DNA of 64,000 nucleotides, from contig JBIOJM010000009.1 in the NCBI GenBank assembly GCA_044450785.1, positions 1-64,000 of the forward strand. The letters run 5' to 3'. Made by a program: the position numbers and the translations under genes. Position 1 is the stretch's first letter. Each line of letters begins with the position of its first letter. The notes beneath the pieces were generated by a model, which saw nothing but the letters and a program-made list of their open reading frames with translations, had not been told where the DNA came from and did not search any database. The DNA is from JBIOJM01 sp044450785 (lineage in GTDB: Bacteria; Planctomycetota; Planctomycetia; Isosphaerales; Isosphaeraceae). Positions 45,828 to 54,905 of the stretch are shown piece by piece.

Positions 45828-47909
45828 TCAGGGAGCCTGTGCGGTAGTCAAGGCGATCTGATCGACCCCTCCCGCGGCACTGAACGTGATCGGCACGTTC
45901 CAGATGAAGCTGCGGATCTGGCAGAGATTCGACGTATGGTTGCAGACGAATGTCTTGAGCGAGAGTCGAAGCTCGAGTTTGTCACCGGCAAGGGCGGCCT
46001 TGGCCAGTGGCACGGTGATGCTGAACTTCGTTGACGGCGGCTTCACGTTCTGGCCTGCCGGCGTCACCTCCGGCCCGAGGATGCCTGCGTTGTCCGGCGT
46101 TTCAACCAGGTAGGTCATCGGGACCAACTCGTTGAGCTTGAGTTCCTTGGGCAACGGGATCGTGACGGCGAGTGTGATCGACTTTCCGGGCGTCGTCTCA
46201 ACCGCCGGCACGGCGATCTCCTTCGCATTCGTGAAAACCGGAGCACGGGCGGCAAGCTGTGGCGGCGACAGTCCTTCGAGCGAGAACGTCGTGACCTTCT
46301 CGGTTTTGAGATCGATCATCCGGATCTTGTGGTTGTTGGTGTCGGCGACGTACAGTCGCGAACCGGCCGCGCTCAGTCCGCCGGGTTGGTAAAAATGAGG
46401 AGGATCGTCGCTGTCGCCGGGCTTGTGCGAACCGACGAAGCTCTTGACCGACCGAGTTTTAGGGTCGCAGATCTTGACCTTGTTGTTGTAGGTGTCGGCG
46501 ATGTAAAGGTGACCGCCCGCGTAAGTCACTCCCAGGCAATGCTGGAGCCGGACGGCCCCTCCCCGGCCATCGTGATCGCCGAACTCCATGAGGCCCGCCC
46601 CGACGATCGTGCGGACCAGCGGGCCGTTCGCTCGGTTGCCGGTGATGACTCGAACTCCGGACGCTTCGGAATCGGCGACGAACAGATTCTCACCGTCGGT
46701 CGCCAGCCCGCTCGGCTGAGCAAACCTGGCCGATGCGGCCGTACCGTCTTGGATGTCCTCGCGGCCCGATCCGGCAAACACCCGGACTGTGTCGGCCGTG
46801 CGGTCGAGCTTCCAGATCTGGTGGGGGCCGGCCATGGCAATATAGATCGCCTTGTCGCCCGGAAGCTGGATCAGGTCCCACGGGCTGGAAAGCGCGGTCG
46901 TCCTGGCTCGCCCCGACGCCGGCGGGCCGACGATGGTGCGGGCCTGGGTGCCAATGCCCGCGATCGTCGAGACCTTGCCATCCTTGAGATCGATGGCCCG
47001 GATCGCGTGGTTCTCAGTGTCGGCGACGAAGAGCGTCTCACCCTCGAGGCACATCCCTTGGGGACGGTTGAAGGTGGCCACCTTGAAGTCGCCGTCCTCG
47101 AAACCTTCCTCGCCGCTGCCGATCACGACCGAATTCTCCCCTTCCAGGTCCTTCTGGATGATCCGGTTATGACCGGTGTCCGCGATGAATAATCGCTTGC
47201 CGGCCGCGTCGGCGAGCACCTTGCCCGGGAACAAGAGGGGACCGTTCGACGGTCGCTCCATCTCAGGGGTGAATAACAGTGGGGTCAGGTTCAGCTCACC
47301 TCTGGCCTTGTGCTGTTCGACGAGCCGGCCGATCTCGCGGTCAAGGACGTCATAATTCCCCTCGCCGGGTGCCGACCCGCGGTACTTGCCGTTGGCGTCG
47401 ATCAGGACCAGGGTCGGCCAGCTCTGGACGCCGAAGTGTCTCCAGATGACCATGTTGGCGTCGTTGACCACGGGATGCTTGATCCGGTATTCGCCGACTT
47501 TGCGGCGGATGTTCTCGGTGTCGCGTTCGGCATCGAACTTGGCGCTATGGACGCCGATCACCACCAGCTCGTTCTTGTACTTCTCCTCCAGATTCGCCAG
47601 GTCAGGTAATATGTGCATGCAGTTGATGCAACAATACGTCCAGAAATCGAGCAGCACGATCTTGCCGCGCAGCTCGGCAAGCGTGATCGGACCGGAATTG
47701 ATCCAGTCGACTCCCCCCCTGAGGCTGGGTGCGGGACCTTGGCGGAAGGATGTCAGCTCGATGTGGGGATTGAGTCCGAGATCAGGATCGGGGTCGACCG
47801 GAACGGAGATCTGCAGCAGAGTACGAACGAAGACGATGGAGATCATGATGACGGCAACAGCAGCGATCGCAGCCATTAGCCAGCGGGTCGAAAAGCGATT
47901 TGGACGCAT
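45828..47909 (-). CDS. Thioredoxin-like protein with NHL-repeat propeller (NHLRC2-like)
   Basis: The product has 693 residues. An N-terminal membrane anchor (WLMAAIAAVAVIMISIVFVR) precedes a thioredoxin-like domain (about 50-190) with the motif LDFWTYCCINCMHILPDL; the CINC is a potential redox pair. From about 215 to 520 there is a six-bladed NHL propeller (LFIADTGHNRIIQKD, LFVADTENHAIRAIDL, LYIADTYNNKVKICDP, LYVADTNNHKIRMIDL). The C-terminal 150 residues form a beta domain. The architecture equals that of NHLRC2-type proteins. ATG 47909 is chosen because the anchor begins there. It should act on the outer face of the cytoplasmic membrane. Confidence 0.9.
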   Translation of the reverse strand: MRPNRFSTRWLMAAIAAVAVIMISIVFVRTLLQISVPVDPDPDLGLNPHIELTSFRQGPAPSLRGGVDWINSGPITLAELRGKIVLLDFWTYCCINCMHILPDLANLEEKYKNELVVIGVHSAKFDAERDTENIRRKVGEYRIKHPVVNDANMVIWRHFGVQSWPTLVLIDANGKYRGSAPGEGNYDVLDREIGRLVEQHKARGELNLTPLLFTPEMERPSNGPLLFPGKVLADAAGKRLFIADTGHNRIIQKDLEGENSVVIGSGEEGFEDGDFKVATFNRPQGMCLEGETLFVADTENHAIRAIDLKDGKVSTIAGIGTQARTIVGPPASGRARTTALSSPWDLIQLPGDKAIYIAMAGPHQIWKLDRTADTVRVFAGSGREDIQDGTAASARFAQPSGLATDGENLFVADSEASGVRVITGNRANGPLVRTIVGAGLMEFGDHDGRGGAVRLQHCLGVTYAGGHLYIADTYNNKVKICDPKTRSVKSFVGSHKPGDSDDPPHFYQPGGLSAAGSRLYVADTNNHKIRMIDLKTEKVTTFSLEGLSPPQLAARAPVFTNAKEIAVPAVETTPGKSITLAVTIPLPKELKLNELVPMTYLVETPDNAGILGPEVTPAGQNVKPPSTKFSITVPLAKAALAGDKLELRLSLKTFVCNHTSNLCQIRSFIWNVPITFSAAGGVDQIALTTAQAP

Positions 47910-48240
47910 GCCATGGACCTCGTGATGGTGGCAGGTCGGATCGATTCGCCGGCACGATGGCGCCGTGAATCCACATTCGGCATTGTAAACGATGGGACCT
48001 CGTTCGGCATGATTTTTTCGGAAGTTGGCCCAGCCGGCCGCGAGCCGATGCCATGCTGCGGCGGAGCAACGCGAATGACGACCGGGCGCGCGCGGCTGGC
48101 GATCCGGCGGTCGAAGTGTTAAGATGCCATGGAGAGTTTCAGGATGAGCGATCGCGTCCGTGGGCGGCGCGTGGTGACGCTGGAGCGTGATCCGCGGGGG
48201 TTGGCGGCGTACCAACAACCGGCTGAGGGGAGCGGCCACC
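47910..48240. other. Divergent intergenic region upstream of prs
   Basis: About 330 bp between the thioredoxin-NHL gene and prs. Apart from GAGGGGAG before the prs ATG I see no clear element. Confidence 0.4.
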
Positions 48241-49239
48241 ATGGGCATGGACAAATCCCTGATCTGTCACGACGACTCATCCAAGAAGACCGATCCCTTC
48301 GGGGAATTGAAGGTCTTTGTCGGCACCTCCAGTATGGCGCTGGGCCGCGCCATCTGCGACCATCTGGGAATGGAGCTGGCCCGCTCCGAGACCCAGATCT
48401 TCAGCGAGGGGAACGTCTTCGTCCGCGTTCAGGAGAACGTACGCGGGCGCGACGTTTTCATCGTTCAGGGGACCGACTACCCGGTCAATGACAATTTCGT
48501 GGAGTTACTCTTCTGGATCGACGCCTTCAAGCGTGCCAGCGCGACTCAAGTGACGGCGGTCATCCCCTATTTCTCGTACGCCAAGGGTGACAAGAAGGAC
48601 GAGCCGCGAGTCTCGATCCGCGCTCGCGTCTGCGCCGACTGCATCGAGGCGGCGGGAGCCGACCGCGTTCTGACCATGGACCTGCACAGCCCCCAGATCC
48701 AGGGTTTCTTCAAGGTCCCCGTCGACCATCTTCATGCGATGCCCGTCCTGGTCGATTACTTTCGCGCCAAGGAGATTCCCGACCTGGTCGTGGCGGCGCC
48801 CGACGTCGGATTCGGCAAGCAAGCCTACAAGTTCGGGGAGATGATGCATGCCCCGGTCGTCTTCGGCAACAAGACGCGCCGTGGACACGACGAGAAAGCC
48901 GAGATGCTCGACATCGTCGGGCAGGTCAACGGCAAGAACGTCTTGATCGTCGACGACTTCACCATCACGGGCGGGACGTTGATCGAGATGGCCGTCGGCT
49001 GCAAGAAACGAGGCGCCAAGGATATCTACGCCTGCGTCTCGCACGGCGTTTTCTCCCGGGGCTCGGCCGCCAAGATCGAGCAGAGCCCCATCAAGGAACT
49101 GGTGCTCACCGACACGCTCCAGTACCGCTTCGAGCCGCTCGCTCCCTGCTGCAAGATCGTGAGCGTCGCCCGCCTTTTCGCTGAAGCCATCATTTCGATC
49201 CACCGGCGGGAGAGCGTGAGCCGGCTCTTCAATTACTGA
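48241..49239 (+). CDS. prs: Ribose-phosphate pyrophosphokinase
   Basis: This enzyme makes PRPP from ribose 5-phosphate and ATP, feeding the pyr and pur genes in this window. The 332-residue product has LKVFVGTSSMALGRAICDHL, the ATP-binding YFSYAKGDKKDEPRVSI, the metal motif DLHSPQIQGFF (about 145-155), the flexible loop NKTRRGHDEKAEM and the PRPP loop VLIVDDFTITGGTLIEM. The N-terminal 20 residues are extra compared with E. coli Prs. ATG 48241 follows GAGGGGAG. Confidence 0.93.
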   Translation: MGMDKSLICHDDSSKKTDPFGELKVFVGTSSMALGRAICDHLGMELARSETQIFSEGNVFVRVQENVRGRDVFIVQGTDYPVNDNFVELLFWIDAFKRASATQVTAVIPYFSYAKGDKKDEPRVSIRARVCADCIEAAGADRVLTMDLHSPQIQGFFKVPVDHLHAMPVLVDYFRAKEIPDLVVAAPDVGFGKQAYKFGEMMHAPVVFGNKTRRGHDEKAEMLDIVGQVNGKNVLIVDDFTITGGTLIEMAVGCKKRGAKDIYACVSHGVFSRGSAAKIEQSPIKELVLTDTLQYRFEPLAPCCKIVSVARLFAEAIISIHRRESVSRLFNY

Positions 49240-49267
49240 GTGGACCGGAGGAAAGGATCGTTCAGGT

Positions 49268-49295
49268 GTAGGTCAGGCTTTCCAGCCTGACCTAC
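49268..49295 (+). terminator. Perfect 12-bp palindromic hairpin after prs
   Basis: GTAGGTCAGGCT (49268-49279) and AGCCTGACCTAC (49284-49295) form a perfect stem with the loop TTCC, followed by a T-rich stretch. It lies 28 bp after the prs stop and can serve as a terminator. The GGTCAGGCTTTCC core is typical of dispersed palindromic repeats, so it may occur elsewhere in the genome. Confidence 0.65.
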
Positions 49296-49337
49296 TATTT
49301 GCTCTTTTCCGCGGTTCCAATTAGAGGCAGGCGAGCG

Positions 49338-50774
<1,437 letters not shown>

Positions 50775-50799
50775 GAAGATCGATCCCGGAGGGCCGACC

Positions 50800-51939
50800 A
50801 TGCCGCTCTTTGAGTATTCGAAGTGGGACGACACGCAGCAGTTCCTCCCTCAGTCGGCCGACCGGGTATTCGACCAGCTCGCGGAGTATCTTCTCCAGTA
50901 CGGCGAGCAAGTTCTCCGAAACATGGAGGAGCTCGAGGACGAGATTCCGGAGATCGTGGATCTGCTGCGGAAGGAAGGTCTGATCGAGCGGGACCGGGAG
51001 GGGCGGTGGCGGGTCACGCCTCGAGGCGTTCGGCGCATCGAGGACCGCGCGCTCGACGACCTCTTCCAAACCTTTCGCCGTGATGCGCTCGGCCGCCACG
51101 ACACTCAGGAGAAAGGCGAGGGGAGTGTCCCTCTCGAGGACACCCGGCCTTACGTCTATGGCGATTCGCTGACCAACCTGGACCTGCACGAGACTTTGAA
51201 GAACGCCTACGTCCGTCAGGGGGGCGGAGTTCCGATCCGGCTCAGCCCGGACGACTACGTCGTCCACGAGACCGAGTACCAGACTCGGTGCGCCACGGTG
51301 GTGCTGATCGACATGAGCGGCTCGATGGGCCGGTTTGGGAAGTACTATACGACCAAGAAGGTCGCCCTGGCCCTCCAGGCGATGGTCCGGGCCCGGTATC
51401 CGCAAGACTCGCTGCAGATGATCGGCTTTTATACGTTCGCCAACCTGATGTCGGAGCGGGAGCTCCTGAACTCGGCGCCCAAGCCGGTCAGCCTGTTCGA
51501 CAGCCGCGTCCATATCCGCTTTGACCTCGATCATCCGCCGGGCCGGGTCCCCCAGCACTTCACCAACATCCACGCCGGCCTTCGGCTGGCACGCAGCGTC
51601 CTCTCGCGGCAGCCCGCCGCGAACAAGCAGATCATCGTGATCACCGACGGTGAGCCCACCGCCCACATCGAGGGGCGGGAAGTCGTTCTCATCTATCCAC
51701 CCGCCGAGAAAACGGCCGCTCACACGCTTGCCGAGGTCAGAAACTGCGCGAACGCGGGTATCCGCGTCTCGAGCTTTGCCTTGATCGAAGATTACTTCTA
51801 TCTCGGACTGGTCAACTTCGTCGAGGAGATGGCCCGCGTTTCCAAGGGCGTCGCCGCCTACTGCTCGACCGACGACATCGGCAACCTCGTCTTCGACAGC
51901 TTCATCGGCGGCCGGCGGACGCGCAGGTATAATCCGTGA
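50800..51939 (+). CDS. VWA-domain protein, partner of the MoxR-like ATPase
   Basis: The product has 379 residues. The N-terminal 140 residues are charged and helical with a winged-helix-like part (LLRKEGLIERDREGRWRVTP). The VWA domain has a complete MIDAS: LIDMSGSMGRFGKYYTTK (DxSxS), Thr in HFTNIHAGLRLA and Asp in VITDGEPTAH. ATG 50800 follows GGAGGG by 7 nt. It is the second gene of a two-gene operon with the ATPase. The last 40 codons are copied imperfectly at 52684-52802. Confidence 0.9.
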   Translation: MPLFEYSKWDDTQQFLPQSADRVFDQLAEYLLQYGEQVLRNMEELEDEIPEIVDLLRKEGLIERDREGRWRVTPRGVRRIEDRALDDLFQTFRRDALGRHDTQEKGEGSVPLEDTRPYVYGDSLTNLDLHETLKNAYVRQGGGVPIRLSPDDYVVHETEYQTRCATVVLIDMSGSMGRFGKYYTTKKVALALQAMVRARYPQDSLQMIGFYTFANLMSERELLNSAPKPVSLFDSRVHIRFDLDHPPGRVPQHFTNIHAGLRLARSVLSRQPAANKQIIVITDGEPTAHIEGREVVLIYPPAEKTAAHTLAEVRNCANAGIRVSSFALIEDYFYLGLVNFVEEMARVSKGVAAYCSTDDIGNLVFDSFIGGRRTRRYNP

Positions 51940-52042
51940 AGAGGAATCGCGTCAGAGCGAGCTAAGGGCCGATCTGTTCACGAAAAAACGGGGCGATTAG
52001 AATCAAGCTCTGGTGCAACGAGACGAGGAGAGGATACTTATT

Positions 52043-52303
52043 ATGGCCACCGACACGGGCCGCGAGATCGAGACGTTCTACCAATTCCTGGGCCAGCAGA
52101 TCATGGAAGGTTCAGTCGATCTTTCTCCCGAGGAGTGCGTCGAGGCTTTCCGCGCCTATCAACGCGATCTCAATCGGCTCAACAAGGAACTTCAGCCTGC
52201 CATCGACCGGTTCGATCGAGGTGAACCCGGCTTACCTTTCGACGCGGAGGATGTAGAGCGTCGAGGTCGCGAGCGACTCGCCCGCGAAGGAATCACCGAT
52301 TAA
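52043..52303 (+). CDS. Small antitoxin-like protein
   Basis: The product has 86 residues, acidic and helical (TGREIETFYQFLGQQIMEGS, SPEECVEAFRAYQRDLNRLN, AEDVERRGRERLAREGITD). It has no recognised DNA-binding motif, but it lies 15 bp before the start of a ParE/RelE-type toxin remnant, the usual antitoxin position. ATG 52043 gives the conserved-looking start; ATG 52013 is less likely. I call the antitoxin role from context only. Confidence 0.6.
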   Translation: MATDTGREIETFYQFLGQQIMEGSVDLSPEECVEAFRAYQRDLNRLNKELQPAIDRFDRGEPGLPFDAEDVERRGRERLAREGITD

Positions 52304-52318
52304 GACGGACCAATCCGC

Positions 52319-52670
52319 ATGCCCCACCTCGAGTTCGATGAGGACGCCCTCGCTGACCTCGATGGGATCTACGATGACCCCCTCACCCGGCCTGCGGCCG
52401 ACCTCTCCCCCTGGGGCGAGGTGGAGACCACCGGGCCTCCCCGCACCGCCCGGCGATACCAACTACTCATCGCCCTCGCCCCGGCGGGGAGAGGGATGGG
52501 GTGAGGGGGTCGACGCGGTGGTGATCAGCGAGATGTCTCTGAATTCCGCATCTTTTCCGTCGGATCTTACGTCGTCATCTATCGGCCCTTGGAAGATGGA
52601 ATCCGCGTATTCAGAGTCTTCCTGGGACGTCGAAACTATCCAGCGCTCTTTCGCGACAGGCCCGTTTGAG
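52319..52670 (+). pseudogene. ParE/RelE-type toxin split by a palindromic insertion
   Basis: ATG 52319 begins MPHLEFDEDALADLDGIYD, a ParE/RelE N-terminus. At about 52377 a palindromic insert starts and an in-frame TGA (52502-52504) stops translation. After the insert, in the same frame, RDVSEFRIFSVGSYVVIYRP and DGIRVFRVFLGRRNYPALF give the toxin C-terminus, ending at TGA 52668-52670. About 30 residues of the middle are missing, so insertion was accompanied by loss of sequence. Confidence 0.75.
52377..52510. mobile_element. 134-bp MITE-like palindromic element
   Basis: Perfect 12-bp terminal inverted repeats ACCCCCTCACCC (52377-52388) and GGGTGAGGGGGT (52499-52510) enclose a second pair, CCTCTCCCC (52402-52410) and GGGGAGAGG (52486-52494). 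It encodes nothing. It interrupts the toxin gene. A clear target duplication is not visible. Confidence 0.7.
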
Positions 52671-52683
52671 GCGATGTCCGAGC

Positions 52684-52802
52684 TTCGTCGGCGTGGAGAT
52701 GGCGCGCGATTCCAAAGGCGTCGCCGCGCATTGCTCGACCGACGAAAACGCCAACCTTTTCTTGGACAGCTTCATGGGCGGGCGGCGAGCGCGAAGGTAT
52801 AG
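52684..52802 (+). pseudogene. Duplicated 3' end of the VWA gene
   Basis: The frame reads FVGVEMARDSKGVAAHCSTD and then LFLDSFMGGRRARRY before TAG 52800-52802. This matches the end of the VWA protein at 51818-51939 (EEMARVSKGVAAYCSTDD, FDSFIGGRRTRRY) at about two thirds of positions. There is no upstream part. It is either a remnant of a tandem VWA copy or a duplication made when the toxin-antitoxin cassette was acquired. Confidence 0.75.
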
Positions 52803-52832
52803 CCGCTGGGCTCTGAGCGACCGTCTCTTCCA

Positions 52833-53450
52833 TCAGCCTTCAGGGTTATCCAGCAGCTCTTTGAGCCGCGTCGATAGTTCGGCGGGAAGACGAGGCAGCC
52901 ACGATTCGTCTACCAGCCCCACGTCGAGCATGTCGCGCAGATGCATCCGGTCCTTGTCTCGGAACGACGTCAACTTCATTTTCACAAGCGAATCGAGCGC
53001 TACGACACGATACAGCGGAGTCGCTTCCGACTCGCCGATCTCGGGTGCTGGCACAGGGTCACCGGCGCGGACTCGTTCGCCGGCAAAGATGAGGTGGACC
53101 GCGTCGCGAGCCTTGGCTTTCGGCCCGTCGAGAAACATGTCGATTCCCTTGACATGCCGGTAGTTAAAGCCAGCTTTTGCCAGCGCAGACTTGGCGGCTT
53201 CAAGGTCCACGCGCCTCAATAGGATGTCAACATCCTGAGTATTTCGCACGGAGGATTCATCAACTCGCCCCACGTGGGCCGCGACGGCATTGCCGCCGAT
53301 CACCGCGTAAGGAATTCCCGCCTCCTCGAGCGCTCGGGCGGCCCGGTGCATCCGATCGCGGACTTTCTCCACGGCTCTTACCATCCTTTCCATGAGGTCT
53401 TCGTCGATCAGAAGCTCGGTAAACCTTGACTCCTGAGTGTTCATGTCCAT
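52833..53450 (-). CDS. Nucleotidyltransferase-fold protein
   Basis: The product has 205 residues. After a helical N-terminus, IPYAVIGGNAVAAHVGRVD and TQDVDILLRRVDLEAAKSAL give the G-G-x(n)-D-x-D pattern of the nucleotidyltransferase superfamily (catalytic Asp pair in DVDIL). VVALDSLVKMKLTSFRDKDRMHLRDML is the helical segment found in proteins of the AbiEii/MNT type. ATG 53450 is used; ATG 53444 overlaps the stop of the upstream gene (ATGA), so the two are coupled. The substrate is unknown. Confidence 0.8.
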   Translation of the reverse strand: MDMNTQESRFTELLIDEDLMERMVRAVEKVRDRMHRAARALEEAGIPYAVIGGNAVAAHVGRVDESSVRNTQDVDILLRRVDLEAAKSALAKAGFNYRHVKGIDMFLDGPKAKARDAVHLIFAGERVRAGDPVPAPEIGESEATPLYRVVALDSLVKMKLTSFRDKDRMHLRDMLDVGLVDESWLPRLPAELSTRLKELLDNPEG

Positions 53451-54790
53451 TGCTTCTCCATCGTGTAAGGTAACACCTTGATGCCCCTCTTTTTCAGAGG
53501 TGCCAGGGCTTCCTTGAGCTTCGCCTGCTGTTCGGACCACGCCGGTCCCAGTAAGGGTGTCAAATCCTCCGGGCTCCGGTTCGGGTCGCGGATCTCATTC
53601 TCGTCGAGCAGAAACACGAAATCACCCGGGAAGAGGTCGAGTGACTCGACGAGCCGCGCTGTCAGCTCAACGTGCGGTTCGGCCCGTTCGACGCCGCCCG
53701 CGCCAACAAGCACCAGGATGCTGGCACCGAGACCGGCTGCCTTGAGATCGGCGAGCGTGGCGCGGAGGTCGTTGTCGTCCCAGGTGTGACGATGGATCGC
53801 TCGAGTCTCCGGGTCGCCCGACCAGACACCGAGACTCACTCGGATCAATCCCAGTGCGGCGTAGTCCAACCAGGCGGCACGCTCGGGTCGCGACGGAGCG
53901 AATTCGTCGAGCATCGCGTGAACGCCCTCGAGCCGAGAGGCGGTCTCGCCGGCATCGGCCGATCGATCGACCGCGCCACGGGGCGACGTTGTGACGAGAG
54001 GTAAAACCCTGCCGGCCGCGGTGAGATAAGCCTTGACGTCCTCTTCCGGCCGGTGCAATACGTTACTGCCCGCCAGGAAGACGATGCGGCTCTGTGAGAG
54101 ACGACGGCCCCACAGCGCGGCGACTTCGCTCGCATGTCGTTCAAATTCTGCCGGCGTACGCGCGTGGGGCTCGACCGCCGGCGAACAGCCGGACCCGAAG
54201 TTGCCGGCGTCGCCCAAGGTTGCTTGCAGGACCACGGCGTTCTGGCATTCGGGAGGAAGGAAGGTGAGTGGTGCGCCGTAGGTCGCCAGGTAGCGCTCCC
54301 GGTGCGCAAACCAGGCGGCGGCGTCCCATCGGACGATTCGATCCAGGAACTCGCGAAGGTCGTTCGATTCGAGCGGCCGAGCCTTGAGCGGCGGCGGTTC
54401 CGTCCGCCCGAGGCGTTCCGCGTCCAGATCGGCGATCATTTCCAGCGCCATCGAGCGGATCCTCGAGTCGAAGTCGCTCGATTCCGCGTAACCCAACGTT
54501 TGACGCTTCAAGACGAGGTTCGGTCCCTCGCGGATCCGATCGATGGTCTGGATCGTCGCATCGAGCCCCTTCAGGAAATGCGTTCCGTCGACGAAAGCCC
54601 GCTGCCAGCGCCCTTCGAGGTCGAAGTGGTAGATCGGGGCGTCTCCGAAGTAAATGGAAAAGGCCCCCGGCTTGAACCCGGCAAAGATCGGATCGCCCGG
54701 CGTGGTCAGCCGGTCTAGCCCGATGCGTCTTCGATACAGGGCCCCCTGTTCCAGGAGACAGACGGCCTCGGTGGTGTGGTTCTCGGCCAT
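53441..54790 (-). CDS. Protein of unknown function with a possible TIM-barrel domain
   Basis: The product has 449 residues. Segments such as RIVFLAGSNVLHRPEEDVKA, LIRVSLGVWSGDPETRAIHR and ILVLVGAGGVERAEPHVELT recall strand-helix units of radical-SAM barrels (HemN-like), but there is no CxxxCxxC cluster motif. If related, it has lost the iron-sulfur site. The N-terminal part (IFAGFKPGAFSIYFGDAPIY) resembles nothing I know. It is coupled to the nucleotidyltransferase gene and divergent from the membrane glycosyltransferase gene. ATG 54790 has GGAG about 10 nt upstream. Confidence 0.6.
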   Translation of the reverse strand: MAENHTTEAVCLLEQGALYRRRIGLDRLTTPGDPIFAGFKPGAFSIYFGDAPIYHFDLEGRWQRAFVDGTHFLKGLDATIQTIDRIREGPNLVLKRQTLGYAESSDFDSRIRSMALEMIADLDAERLGRTEPPPLKARPLESNDLREFLDRIVRWDAAAWFAHRERYLATYGAPLTFLPPECQNAVVLQATLGDAGNFGSGCSPAVEPHARTPAEFERHASEVAALWGRRLSQSRIVFLAGSNVLHRPEEDVKAYLTAAGRVLPLVTTSPRGAVDRSADAGETASRLEGVHAMLDEFAPSRPERAAWLDYAALGLIRVSLGVWSGDPETRAIHRHTWDDNDLRATLADLKAAGLGASILVLVGAGGVERAEPHVELTARLVESLDLFPGDFVFLLDENEIRDPNRSPEDLTPLLGPAWSEQQAKLKEALAPLKKRGIKVLPYTMEKQWT

Positions 54791-54905
54791 AAGAGTCGTT
54801 CTCCTCGAAATCGCTCTCCTCGAAACGGTGGACATTCATTATAGTACGCAATTCGGAGGAATCCCGCCCGCGCCGGAACGGGCGAGCCAGGATGGTCGAC
54901 CCGCG

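Noticed and set aside
52319..52504. 61-residue protein as a genuine short gene
   Set aside because: Its second half is the translation of a palindromic element, and the true toxin C-terminus resumes in the same frame downstream.
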